The notes below the pieces were generated by a model. The model was given only the letters and a program-made list of their open reading frames with translations. It was not told the DNA's origin and ran no database searches. Positions 8,019 to 16,494 of a stretch of 64,000 nt of DNA are shown in pieces. Made by a program: the position numbers and the translations under genes. The DNA comes from Bifidobacterium pseudolongum subsp. globosum (lineage in GTDB: Bacteria > Actinomycetota > Actinomycetes > Actinomycetales > Bifidobacteriaceae). Location: positions 62,001 through 126,000 of the forward strand of contig NZ_RYUH01000007.1 in assembly GCF_004155535.1 (NCBI RefSeq). Reading direction: 5' to 3'. The first letter of the stretch is position 1, and the number at the start of each line of letters is the position of its first letter.

Positions 8019-9353
8019 ATGTGTGGTGGTTTTGAGACGAACGCCGTGCACGGAGGGTACGCCGCCAGTGAGCACGCGCATGCGGGCGTACCGCCGATCT
8101 ACATGAGCGCAGCGTTCGACATGGAGAGCGCCGCCCGAGGCGACGCGCTCTCCGCCGGCACGGAGGACGGGTTTTCGTATTCGCGCGTCGCCAATCCGAC
8201 CGTCGACGTGCTCGAGCGTCGTCTTGCCGCGCTCGAAGGCGGCCGCAGCGCGGTCGCGGTCGCATCCGGCATGGCCGCTGTCTCGTTCGCGCTGCTGTGC
8301 GCGGCGGAAGGCGGGGGCCGGATCATCGCGCCGAAGACGCTGTACGGCGCGTCCGTGGACGCGATGGCCAGTTTCTTCCCGCAGTTCGGCGTGCACACCG
8401 ACTTCGTGGAGCGCATCAACGACCTCGACGAGGTCGAGGCCCTCATCGGTCCGGACACACGCGCGGTGTTCGCGGAGTCGGTGGCCAACCCGTCAACCGA
8501 GGTCACGGACGTCGCCGGCCTCGCCGAACTCGCGCACCGTTACGGGGTGCCGCTCATCATCGACAACACCGTGCCGACTCCGTACCTGTTCCGTCCCATC
8601 CGCTGGGGCGCCGACGTCGTTGTGCACTCCACGACGAAGGGGATCAGCGGGCACGGCAACACGCTCGGCGGCGTGGTCGTCGACGCGGGGCGCTTCGACT
8701 GGGGGAGCCCACGGTTCCCGCAATTCACCCGGACGGAGGTCGTGGTGAGCGACGACCGCGCAGGCGTATGGCACAGCTTCGCGAGCAGATTCGGCGCCGA
8801 CGCGTACATCCGTCGCCTCCGCATCAAGTACGTGCGCACATTCGGCGCGGTGGAAAGCCCGTTCAACGCCTACCTCCAGCTGCTCGGTCTAGAGACGCTA
8901 CCCGTGCGCATACGCCAGCAGACACGCTCCGCGACGGCGATCGCGCGGCATCTGCGCACCTTGCCTCATGTGCGCGATGTGCGGTATGCCGGCCTTGCGC
9001 TCGCGGATCCGGAGGGCGCGGCCGGCCAGGACGCGCGTCAGGCGGAGCTCGTGCGGCGGTCGTTCCCGGACGGTGTGGGTGGCGTGCTCTCGTTCGAACT
9101 CGACGGGGACCGCGTGCGCATCGCCCGCGTGCTGGATTCCGTGCGTGTCTTCACCTACATCCCCAACATCGGCGACTCGCGGTCGCTCATCGTGGATCCC
9201 GCCCGCATCACCCATCGCGAGGTGCCGGCGGATTTCCGCGCGGCGGCCGGCGTGACCGACAATCTGATCCGCCTGTCCATCGGATTGGAGGACGTGGAGG
9301 ACCTGATCGCCGACCTCGACCAGGCGATCGCGCGTGCCTACGACGAACAGTGA
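8019..9353 (+). CDS. PLP enzyme, O-acetylhomoserine sulfhydrylase-like
   Basis: 444 residues, the longer size class of the Cys/Met PLP family typical of O-acetylhomoserine aminocarboxypropyltransferases (MetY). The PLP lysine is K207 in HSTTKGISGHGNTLGGVVVD, a MetY-type stretch. The C-terminus has the usual RLSIGLEDVEDLIADLDQA. It is a distant paralogue of the gene immediately upstream. ATG 8019 is preferred over GTG 8007 because GGTGGGG stands 6 nt before it. Together the pair could give direct sulfhydrylation and trans-sulfuration routes to methionine or cysteine (inference). Confidence 0.85.
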   Translation: MCGGFETNAVHGGYAASEHAHAGVPPIYMSAAFDMESAARGDALSAGTEDGFSYSRVANPTVDVLERRLAALEGGRSAVAVASGMAAVSFALLCAAEGGGRIIAPKTLYGASVDAMASFFPQFGVHTDFVERINDLDEVEALIGPDTRAVFAESVANPSTEVTDVAGLAELAHRYGVPLIIDNTVPTPYLFRPIRWGADVVVHSTTKGISGHGNTLGGVVVDAGRFDWGSPRFPQFTRTEVVVSDDRAGVWHSFASRFGADAYIRRLRIKYVRTFGAVESPFNAYLQLLGLETLPVRIRQQTRSATAIARHLRTLPHVRDVRYAGLALADPEGAAGQDARQAELVRRSFPDGVGGVLSFELDGDRVRIARVLDSVRVFTYIPNIGDSRSLIVDPARITHREVPADFRAAAGVTDNLIRLSIGLEDVEDLIADLDQAIARAYDEQ

Positions 9354-9477
9354 GGCACGGGGCTATAGGCCCGCGGCCGAATCACGTCGTGGTTCCCACT
9401 ACCGGTATCTACCATCGGAATCGGGGGAGCGGGCGACGCACCCGCGTTCCCGCCATGACGATGAAAGAGGCATGCAT

Positions 9478-10530
9478 ATGTCAGACACCATGAAAAGCGC
9501 AATATTCGAATCCGCGGGCCATATGGCCGTCGAGGACGTGCCGAAGCCGTGCATCGAACGGAGTGACGACGCGGTCATCCGCGTCGTGCGTTCGTGCGTG
9601 TGCGGCTCCGACCTGTGGCCGTTCCGCGGCATCAACCAGAGCGAGGACCATTCGACGAACCCGGGGCATGAGGCCATCGGCATCGTCGAGGAGGTGGGCG
9701 AGGCGGTCACCTCGGTCAAACCCGGCGACTTCGTGATCGCGCCCTTCACGCATGGCTGTGGAAAATGCCGCGCCTGCCGCGCGGGGTACGACGGCTCGTG
9801 CATGGCGCACAACGACAACTTCACGATGGGCGCGCAAGGCCAGTTCATCCGATTCCAGCACGCCCAGTGGGCGTTGGTGAAGATCCCGGGCAAGCCCGAG
9901 GACTACAGCGAAGGCATGCTCAAGAGCCTGCTCACGCTGTCCGACGTGATGGCCACCGGCTACCATGCGGCGCGCACCGCACGCGTGCAGCCGGGCGACA
10001 CGGTGATCGTGCTCGGCGACGGCGCGGTGGGGCAGTGCGGCATCATCGCCGCGAAGATGATGGGCGCCAAGCGCATCATCTCCACAAGCCGCCACGAGGA
10101 CCGCCGTGCGCTCGCCAAGGAGTTCGGCGCGACCGACAACGTGGCCGAACGCGGCGACGAAGGCGTGGCGAAGCTGCTTGAGCTGAGCGATGGCGGCGCG
10201 GACGCCGTGCTCGAATGCGTCGGCACCGACGGCTCGTTCCAGGAAGCAGCCGCCGTGGCACGCCCGGGCGCGCTGATCGGACGCGTCGGCCTGCCGCACG
10301 GCCAGCAGATCAGCGGCGAAGGCACGTTCTACCGCAACGTCGGACTGGCCGGCGGCCCGGCCTCCGTGACGACGTATGACAAGGAGGAGCTGCTGCGCGC
10401 TGTGCTCGACGCACAGATCAACCCCGGCAAGGTGTTCACGCAGACCTTCCGCCTCGACCAGATCCAGCAGGCCTATGAGGCCATGGACCAGCGCAAGACG
10501 ATCAAGTCGTACCTGATCGTGGAAGGCTGA
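9478..10530 (+). CDS. Zinc-dependent alcohol dehydrogenase (MDR superfamily)
   Basis: 350 residues. The catalytic zinc site is visible as CGSD (residues 42-45, after VRSCV) and GHE in NPGHEAIGIVEEVG. The structural zinc cysteines are in HGCGKCRACRAGYDGSC. The nucleotide-binding motif is VIVLGDGAVGQCGIIAA. The family is the threonine/alcohol dehydrogenase branch; the substrate is unknown. AAAGAGG lies 7 nt before ATG 9478, which decides against ATG 9472 two codons earlier. It stands alone between the PLP pair and a strong terminator. Confidence 0.9.
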   Translation: MSDTMKSAIFESAGHMAVEDVPKPCIERSDDAVIRVVRSCVCGSDLWPFRGINQSEDHSTNPGHEAIGIVEEVGEAVTSVKPGDFVIAPFTHGCGKCRACRAGYDGSCMAHNDNFTMGAQGQFIRFQHAQWALVKIPGKPEDYSEGMLKSLLTLSDVMATGYHAARTARVQPGDTVIVLGDGAVGQCGIIAAKMMGAKRIISTSRHEDRRALAKEFGATDNVAERGDEGVAKLLELSDGGADAVLECVGTDGSFQEAAAVARPGALIGRVGLPHGQQISGEGTFYRNVGLAGGPASVTTYDKEELLRAVLDAQINPGKVFTQTFRLDQIQQAYEAMDQRKTIKSYLIVEG

Positions 10531-10557
10531 TCTGCCGCGGACAGCCCGTGAGAAACG

Positions 10558-10585
10558 AAAAACCCCACCTTGCGGTGGGGTTTTT
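10558..10585. terminator. Bidirectional rho-independent terminator (dehydrogenase / tRNA-Pro)
   Basis: Stem AACCCCACC-TTGC-GGTGGGGTT, flanked by A-run and T-run so it works in both directions. It serves the plus-strand dehydrogenase and the minus-strand tRNA-Pro, whose 3' end lies 8 nt away. Confidence 0.92.
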
Positions 10586-10592
10586 CTTTGGG

Positions 10593-10666
<74 letters not shown>

Positions 10667-10684
10667 TTTTTGACAACAGATGAC

Positions 10685-10713
10685 AGTTTACGCACAAATC
10701 ACAAATACGCAAA
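10685..10713 (-). promoter_or_regulatory. Promoter of tRNA-Pro
   Basis: Read on the minus strand: TTTGCG (10713-10708), 17-nt spacer, TAAACT (10690-10685). The expected start is about 12 nt before the mature tRNA. The same -35 sequence and spacing occur before tRNA-Glu. Confidence 0.6.
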
Positions 10714-10836
10714 TTCGGCGTGTTGCGCTTCAATCCGCCGATGCGCGCATGCGCTTCAAGCTGTGCGCGACAGCGCCATATACACGCCATATACATAGGA
10801 ATCGGCTGTAGTGGCTGGTGGTTACACTGGGTCGCT

Positions 10837-12522
10837 ATGACTGAACCGATTGCAACCGAAGAAATCACCGTGGAAGAGGACGCCAACGGCGTGCCCGCCA
10901 TGACGACCGTGGAACGCGCCCAACTGCTGCTCGACCAAGACGCCGCGATCACGGCGCGCATCCAGGAAGGCGCCACGCTTGACGAGGCCGTGGACCCGTC
11001 GAACAAGGAATTCGGCCCGCAGGCGCACCCCGAACAGGTGCAGATGCGTGTGGCGAAGCGCGCGATGATGCTCAAGGAGGGGCTCAACCCGTACCCGGTC
11101 ACGCTCGACGTGACCAGCACGATCGAAGCGGTGCGCGCCAAGTACGACGGCACACTCGAAGCGGGGCAGGAGACCGACGACGTGGTGGGTGTGGCCGGCC
11201 GCGTGCTGTTCATCCGCAACGCCGGCGGCCTGTGCTTCGTGCAGCTCGCGGCAGGCGACGGCACGACGATCCAGGCGATGCTCTCGAAGAAGCAGATCGG
11301 CGCCGATTCCCTTAAGCTCTTCAAGCAGCTCGTCGACCTCGGCGACCACCTGTTCGTCAAGGGCCGCGTCATCGCGTCGAAGACCGGCGAGCTGTCGATC
11401 TTCGCCGACGAATGGGCCATCGCCGCCAAGGCGCTGCAGCCTCTGCCCACCCTGCACAAGGAACTCAACGAAGACACGCGCACGCGCAAGCCGTACATCG
11501 GCATGATCGCCGACGAGCGCATCCGCAACATGGTGCGCAACCGCTCCAAGGCGGTCTCGTCGCTGCGACGCACGTTCGACGACCACGACTTCCTCGAGGT
11601 GGAGACGCCGATGCTGCAGACCGTGCACGGCGGTGCGGCCGCGCGCCCCTTCACCACGCACATGAACGCGTTCGATCTGGACCTCTACCTGCGCATCGCA
11701 CCTGAGCTTTTCCTCAAGCGCTGCCTCGTGGGCGGCATCGACCGCGTGTTCGAAATCAACCGCGACTTCCGTAACGAAGGCGTCGACGGCACGCACGCGC
11801 CCGAATTCACGATGGTCGAGGCGTACGAGGCCTACGGCAACTACGACACGATTGCCGCGCTTGTCAAGGAACTCGTGCAGAAGACCGCGAAAGACGTGTT
11901 CGGCAGCACGACCGTCACACTGCTCGACGGCACGGAATACGACCTGGGCGGCGAGTGGAAGACGATGAGCATGTACGACTCGCTGTCCGAAGCGCTCGGG
12001 CAGGAGATCGTGCCGAACGGCGGCCCCGACCACCCCGGCACGTCCGTCGAGGAACTCGGCCGCATCGCCGACAAACTCGGTGTGGAACGCGACGACGTGG
12101 AAAACCACGGCAAGCTCGTCGAACACCTGTGGGAGCACTTCTACGAAGACAAGCTCTATGAACCGACCTTCGTGCGCGACTTCCCGGTGGAGACCTCGCC
12201 GCTCGTCAAGGCGCACCGCAGCAAGCCGGGCGTCGTGGAGAAGTGGGACCTCTACGTGCGCGGATTCGAGCTGGCCACCGGCTACTCCGAGCTCAACGAC
12301 CCGATCGTGCAGCGCGAACGCTTCGTGTCGCAGGCCAAGGACGCGCTCGCCGGCGACGAAGAGGCGTGCGACATCGACGAGGACTTCCTCGAGGCGCTCG
12401 GCGTCGGCATGCCGCCGGCCGGCGGCATGGGCATGGGCGTCGACCGCCTGCTCATCGCGTTGACCGGGGCCACGATCCGCGAAACGATCACCTTCCCGCT
12501 CGTCAAGCCGCTCAACGGCTGA
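10837..12522 (+). CDS. lysS: Lysyl-tRNA synthetase, class II
   Basis: 561 residues. Charges tRNA-Lys with lysine. An N-terminal OB-fold anticodon-binding domain (about 120-240) precedes the class II catalytic core. Motif 2 is FEINRDFRNEGVDGTHAPEFT and motif 3 is GGMGMGVDRLLIALTG. There is an extra N-terminal segment of about 80 residues compared with the E. coli enzyme. ATG 10837 has no Shine-Dalgarno; TACACT (10823-10828) ends 8 nt upstream, so a leaderless transcript is likely. Confidence 0.97.
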   Translation: MTEPIATEEITVEEDANGVPAMTTVERAQLLLDQDAAITARIQEGATLDEAVDPSNKEFGPQAHPEQVQMRVAKRAMMLKEGLNPYPVTLDVTSTIEAVRAKYDGTLEAGQETDDVVGVAGRVLFIRNAGGLCFVQLAAGDGTTIQAMLSKKQIGADSLKLFKQLVDLGDHLFVKGRVIASKTGELSIFADEWAIAAKALQPLPTLHKELNEDTRTRKPYIGMIADERIRNMVRNRSKAVSSLRRTFDDHDFLEVETPMLQTVHGGAAARPFTTHMNAFDLDLYLRIAPELFLKRCLVGGIDRVFEINRDFRNEGVDGTHAPEFTMVEAYEAYGNYDTIAALVKELVQKTAKDVFGSTTVTLLDGTEYDLGGEWKTMSMYDSLSEALGQEIVPNGGPDHPGTSVEELGRIADKLGVERDDVENHGKLVEHLWEHFYEDKLYEPTFVRDFPVETSPLVKAHRSKPGVVEKWDLYVRGFELATGYSELNDPIVQRERFVSQAKDALAGDEEACDIDEDFLEALGVGMPPAGGMGMGVDRLLIALTGATIRETITFPLVKPLNG

Positions 12523-12603
12523 GACTTCAGGCGCCGCCGTCGGCAACCGCGCACGGCGGCGCCTGTGCATATACGCACAACCAACCCAGAAAGGATTGGG
12601 ACC

Positions 12604-13593
12604 ATGAATCCAAACGAAACCCAGGGGCCGGGCCAGCCCCAGCACAACGAAACCCCGTACGCGGCGCCGGCGTACACCCAGCCGCAGCAGCAGGCTGTGC
12701 CACAGCAGCCCCTGCCGCCATATGCCCAGCCGGCAGCACAGCAGGCTGCGCCGCAGTCCGCACCGCGGGCACCGCATGTGCCGCCGCAGCAGCATGCGCC
12801 GCAGCAGACGGCTGCTACCACCGCAACGCGCAAGGGAGCGAACCTGGCCGAATCGCTCGGCTCGCAGCATATCCAGATCGGCGGCAAGAAGATCGATTAC
12901 GCGGCGATCGTGACGCTCGTCGGCGCGGTGATCTCCATCATCGCCCTGTTCCTGTCGTTCACGAACGTGTCGATGTTCGGCGAGAAGGTCTCCAGCAGCC
13001 TGTTCCAGCAGGGCGCCGTCGGCTGGTACATGCTCGTCATGCTCCTGGCGATTGGCGCATGCGCGGTCCTGGAGAAGCGGTTCACCGCACTCGTGCTGAC
13101 CGGCCTTGACACCTTGCTCGTGATCTTCGTGATCGCCGCGGGCGCCCAGCAGATGCAGCAGGGCTCCGCGCTCTCGAGTGTGCTCGAAGGCTACATGGGC
13201 CAGCAGGCCATGCGCGTGCAGTATGGGGCCGGCATGTGGCTCGCGATCATCGGCGTGATCGTCATGCTCGTCGGCACCATCGTGGCCTACTACAACCAGG
13301 TGCAGGAGACCAAGCGCACCGCGCCGACCTCCGCCGCCAAGCCGGCTGCGCCCGACCAGTACCAGAACAACGGCTGGCAGTTCGGTGTGCCCGCACCGCA
13401 GCAGCCGTCGTCGACCGACACGAGCAACTGGCAGTTCGGCACGCCCAACCCGCCGGCCCCGGCCGCCCCGGCGGCGCCGGCCGCACAGATGCATGAGCCG
13501 TTCGTGCAGCCCGTGCAGGCACCCACCATGCCGCCTGCTCCTGCCGCTCCGGCAGCCCCGTCTGCGTCGAATCCGAATCAGCCCAATGTGTGA
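12604..13593 (+). CDS. Four-helix membrane protein with Pro/Gln/Ala-rich ends
   Basis: 329 residues, not assigned to a named family. A Pro/Gln/Ala-rich cytoplasmic-type head covers 1-75. Four membrane helices follow, near 99-122, 138-152, 158-178 and 212-233. The C-terminal tail is again Pro/Ala-rich and carries two WQFG motifs in short imperfect repeats (NNGWQFGVPAPQ, SNWQFGTPNPP). AAAGGA lies upstream of the ATG. It follows lysS by 81 nt and may be transcribed from it. The architecture resembles the PspC neighbour at 2.4-4.9 kb but no PspC domain is seen. Confidence 0.75.
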   Translation: MNPNETQGPGQPQHNETPYAAPAYTQPQQQAVPQQPLPPYAQPAAQQAAPQSAPRAPHVPPQQHAPQQTAATTATRKGANLAESLGSQHIQIGGKKIDYAAIVTLVGAVISIIALFLSFTNVSMFGEKVSSSLFQQGAVGWYMLVMLLAIGACAVLEKRFTALVLTGLDTLLVIFVIAAGAQQMQQGSALSSVLEGYMGQQAMRVQYGAGMWLAIIGVIVMLVGTIVAYYNQVQETKRTAPTSAAKPAAPDQYQNNGWQFGVPAPQQPSSTDTSNWQFGTPNPPAPAAPAAPAAQMHEPFVQPVQAPTMPPAPAAPAAPSASNPNQPNV

Positions 13594-13626
13594 AACACGT
13601 TAGTGCAATAGCGCCATGATGGCGCG

Positions 13627-13710
13627 CAAGTGGCCCCGGCATCCCATATGGGAGACCGGGGCCACTTGTATGGCTATGGGGGCGACTGAGTACATTCACA
13701 GTCGCCCCCA
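13627..13710 (+). terminator. Two consecutive strong hairpins after the membrane-protein gene
   Basis: Hairpin 1 has arms CAAGTGGCCCCGG (13627-13639) and 13656-13668. Hairpin 2 has arms TGGGGGCGACTG (13677-13688) and 13699-13710. Both are perfect. Neither has a clear T-run, so termination is likely but not certain. Confidence 0.6.
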
Positions 13711-13715
13711 TAGTC

Positions 13716-13853
13716 GTTACGGGTAGTGTCTTGTTCGCTACGGGTAGTGCCTTCTCGGGCAAATCTCATGTGTGAGTGCTGAAAAATGGCGGTTTCTAGG
13801 AGAAGGGGAACAGGTGCGGCACTACCCGTAGCGGAGAAGGCGCTACCCGTAAC
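13716..13853. repeat. MITE-like inverted repeat with internally repeated ACGGGTAG
   Basis: Arm 13716-13749 and arm 13820-13853 (34 nt each) are near-perfect inverted copies. Each arm itself contains ACGGGTAG twice, so there are four copies in all, two per orientation. The 70-nt centre adds CCTTCTC/GAGAAGG pairing. No coding sequence is inside. Confidence 0.7.
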
Positions 13854-14114
13854 AGCAAAGCGGCCTGTGGCGGGGTGGTATGGGGGAGTCTGGCTGTCTG
13901 CCGGATATTGATTTAATTTATACCACGTTTAATATTCGCAACGTGGCGGAGATTGATAGCGTGCCATAACGAGAGCCAGTAAAGACCCCTGTGTTTTCCG
14001 TGCAAATACACGTTATGCTCTGTGGTACACAGCTGGATTGCGCAAATGAATCCCGATTGTTTGCCCAGTTGTCTATCATCCGTCAGCTTCAAGCTGAATG
14101 GTGGCGCAGATAAA

Positions 14115-14136
14115 AAACATCTGCAAAACATCTGCA
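14115..14136 (+). repeat. Tandem 11-bp repeat AAACATCTGCA x2 (operator candidate)
   Basis: Two exact adjacent copies, 42 nt before the start of the methyltransferase-like gene. The preceding GCAGAT makes an inverted partner to ATCTGC. Helical spacing (11 bp) fits a dimeric regulator. Confidence 0.5.
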
Positions 14137-14178
14137 TAAAACCACACCGCACAGCACGAATCTCCACAAGGGGTCATC

Positions 14179-15222
14179 ATGGCAAACCGCAAGCAGCAGT
14201 TCCACTCCATCGCACAGGGCCAGCCGGGCGCCGGCCATCTCACCGCCGCATGGGAGCATCTCGTCGGCCACGAATACGGCGCGCAGGAATTCGCCAGCGC
14301 CTACGTCGACTTCATCAAGCAGTGGGATTGGGACTGGGTCAAGATCAATCCGCGCGCCGTCTACTACGCCGAAGCATGGGGCGGCGTCTACGACCAGAAC
14401 GACTATGGCGACTTCGTGATTCCCAAGACCGTGCGCGCCGTGGTCAACACGCCGCAGGACGTGAGCACGATCGAACAGCTCGACCCGGCGCACAACCCCG
14501 CGTTTGAGGAGGCCACCGAAGCCGCGCGTCTGATCCGCGAGGCGCTGCCGGACCGCGGTGTGATTCAGACGATCTTCTCGCCGCTCTCCGTACTCCTGCA
14601 GCTCGCCGACCTGCCGCTCTACCCGAACGATACGCACGCGCACTCGAAGACCACCGTGCAGGCGGTGATCTTCGACCAGCCCGAGGTGGCCAAGCGCGCG
14701 CTCAACAACATTGCACACACACTCGCTGACTACGCGCGTACACTCGTCACTCCCATTGAGCAGGGCGGCGCGGGACTCGACGGCATCTTCTACGCCGTGA
14801 CAGGAACAGTGAGCGAAGGCTACTTCGACCGCGAACAATACCGCGAATTCTCCGAACCGTACGACCGCATCGTCATCGATGCCGTGCGCGAGGCGAATCC
14901 GGAGGCCGTGGTGCTGCTGCACACGTGCCGTGCCGCGTCGAACCCGGAATGGTTCGACGACCTAGGCGTAGACATCATCCAGTGGGATCAGTACGCGGCG
15001 GGCAATCCCAAGGCAGACCTCAAGTTGCGTGCTGTGCCTGTCGCAGGTGCGAACTCGGTGGAGTTCGAGCCTGATGGATCGGTTGAGCAGGTGCGCACGC
15101 AGATTGATGAGACGCTCGCATTGCGTGGCGACGCGCCATTCCTGCTTGCGCCAAGCTGCACTGTTCTCACGCCGGCGAATGATCGCGCGCTCGCCGTGCT
15201 CGCCGAATACCGCGCGGCCTGA
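14179..15222 (+). CDS. URO-D superfamily protein, zinc methyltransferase-like
   Basis: 347 residues, full length for the uroporphyrinogen-decarboxylase superfamily. It carries H248-x-C250 (LLHTC) and C327 (LAPSCTVLTPAND). This is the zinc-binding HxC...C arrangement of MtaA/MtbA/CmuA-type methyltransferases rather than the decarboxylase active site. No other heme-pathway gene is nearby and bifidobacteria are not known to make heme, so haem synthesis is unlikely. AAGGGG precedes the ATG. It is first in an operon with a branched-chain-type ABC transporter and an SDR, suggesting it processes the imported compound (inference). Confidence 0.8.
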   Translation: MANRKQQFHSIAQGQPGAGHLTAAWEHLVGHEYGAQEFASAYVDFIKQWDWDWVKINPRAVYYAEAWGGVYDQNDYGDFVIPKTVRAVVNTPQDVSTIEQLDPAHNPAFEEATEAARLIREALPDRGVIQTIFSPLSVLLQLADLPLYPNDTHAHSKTTVQAVIFDQPEVAKRALNNIAHTLADYARTLVTPIEQGGAGLDGIFYAVTGTVSEGYFDREQYREFSEPYDRIVIDAVREANPEAVVLLHTCRAASNPEWFDDLGVDIIQWDQYAAGNPKADLKLRAVPVAGANSVEFEPDGSVEQVRTQIDETLALRGDAPFLLAPSCTVLTPANDRALAVLAEYRAA

Positions 15223-15287
15223 CGCGCGCACAACCGCAACGCAACCGCAAGAAGACAGATTCAGACCATATATAAAAGGGGATTATC

Positions 15288-16463
15288 ATGACCGCACATT
15301 GGAAGAATGCCGTACGATCCGTACTCGCCGCAACAGCTGCAAGCGCACTACTCGCTGGTACTGCTGCATGCGGGCTTGGCGGTGACACAGCGGATGCCGC
15401 GAGCGCGCAAGGTGACACGGTGAACATTGGCGTGCTCTACCCGAAGACCGGCCAATACGCTGAGTACGGGCGTCTGTTCCAGCAGGGCCTCGACCTTGCT
15501 GTCGAAGAGGTGAATGCCAGCGGTGGTGTAGGAGGTAAAACGCTCGGGCTGACTTATTTCGACACACAATCTGACCCAAAGCAGGACGCCTCGGTCGCGC
15601 CGAAACTCGCGTCCGACCCGTCGGTCATCGCCGTGGTGGGGGATTATGCGTCTCCGGCCTCGGCCGCCGCCTCGCCGACATTCCAGCAGGCGGGGCTCGT
15701 GCATTACGGGTTCAACAATTCCTCTCCCACATTCACGCAGACCGGCGACCACGTGTGGAGCCCGGCGATTGGCACGGATTCGTACGAGCGCGTGTATGCG
15801 GACGCCGCGGCGAAGAAGGCGAAGAAGATTTCGGTCGTCTACATCGAGAACGACTGGGGCAAGCAGGCGTTCGAATACTTCAAGGAGCGGGCCGCGCGCA
15901 ATGGCACACAGATCGTCTACGAATCGTCGTACCTGCCTGATTCGACCGACCTGTCGCCGATCCTGATCCCGGCGCGTGACGCCGACCCGGACCTCATCGT
16001 CAACATCGGGTATGGCCCCGACGGCGCGCTTGTCATCAACACGTTGCGTGACAAGCTCGGCTACACCGGCCCGTTCTTCGGCGGTCAGGAGACCGCGGAG
16101 TTCCTCGACCTGGCCGGCAAGAACGCGGAAGGCGCGGTCATCACCGGTTCGTTCAGCGCCGAAGGCACCAAGAACAAGGGCGCCCAGGAGTTCGTCAAGG
16201 CGTTCAACGCGAAATACGGCAACAACCCCGGCAACTTCGAGGTGGTCGCCTACCAGGCCGTCAAGGACCTGGCGCACGCCGCGAATGCCACGGAACCCAC
16301 GCGCGAAGGCATCCAGAAGGCCCTGCAGACCGTCAAGGATTTCCCGCTCTACCAAGGCAACGAGACCACCTTCTCCTTCGACCAGAAAACCCGCCGCGCG
16401 CCCGACATCGAACCGATCCTGCTCGTGGTCAAGGACGGCAAGTTCGTGCCGTACGAGGACTGA
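15288..16463 (+). CDS. Branched-chain amino-acid-type ABC substrate-binding lipoprotein
   Basis: 391 residues. The N-terminal signal (RSVLAATAASALLAG) ends in the lipobox-like TAAC at about residue 24, so it is probably a membrane-anchored lipoprotein. The rest is a type I periplasmic-binding fold of the LivJ/LivK family: VNIGVLYPKTGQYAEYG, GLDLAVEEVNASGGVGGKTL and VVGDYASPASAAASPTFQQAG are typical. This family also binds amides, urea and aromatic acids, so leucine is not assured. AGGGGA precedes the ATG. Cotranscribed with the permease and ATPase genes that follow by 31 and 6 nt. Confidence 0.92.
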   Translation: MTAHWKNAVRSVLAATAASALLAGTAACGLGGDTADAASAQGDTVNIGVLYPKTGQYAEYGRLFQQGLDLAVEEVNASGGVGGKTLGLTYFDTQSDPKQDASVAPKLASDPSVIAVVGDYASPASAAASPTFQQAGLVHYGFNNSSPTFTQTGDHVWSPAIGTDSYERVYADAAAKKAKKISVVYIENDWGKQAFEYFKERAARNGTQIVYESSYLPDSTDLSPILIPARDADPDLIVNIGYGPDGALVINTLRDKLGYTGPFFGGQETAEFLDLAGKNAEGAVITGSFSAEGTKNKGAQEFVKAFNAKYGNNPGNFEVVAYQAVKDLAHAANATEPTREGIQKALQTVKDFPLYQGNETTFSFDQKTRRAPDIEPILLVVKDGKFVPYED

Positions 16464-16494
16464 CCGCCACATGGTGGCATTGTGAGGGACACCT

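Larger units (their letters stand above)
13594..14178. other. Long non-coding stretch with hairpins, a MITE-like inverted repeat and operator-like repeats
   Basis: No convincing gene. From left to right it holds two strong hairpins (13627-13668 and 13677-13710), a 34-nt-armed inverted repeat (13716-13853), an AT-rich segment with the palindrome CCACGTT-N10-AACGTGG (13923-13946), and two tandem copies of AAACATCTGCA (14115-14136) just before the ribosome site of the methyltransferase-like gene. It separates two transcription units and controls the 14.2-20.9 kb operon. Confidence 0.7.

Noticed and set aside
13913..14167. Minus-strand ORF of 84 codons in the AT-rich gap
   Set aside because: No ribosome site, no recognisable fold, and it overlaps operator-like repeats of the plus-strand operon.
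14179..15222. Uroporphyrinogen decarboxylase of haem synthesis
   Set aside because: Zinc-ligand pattern HxC...C and the transporter context fit methyltransferase-type relatives, and no other haem gene is present.
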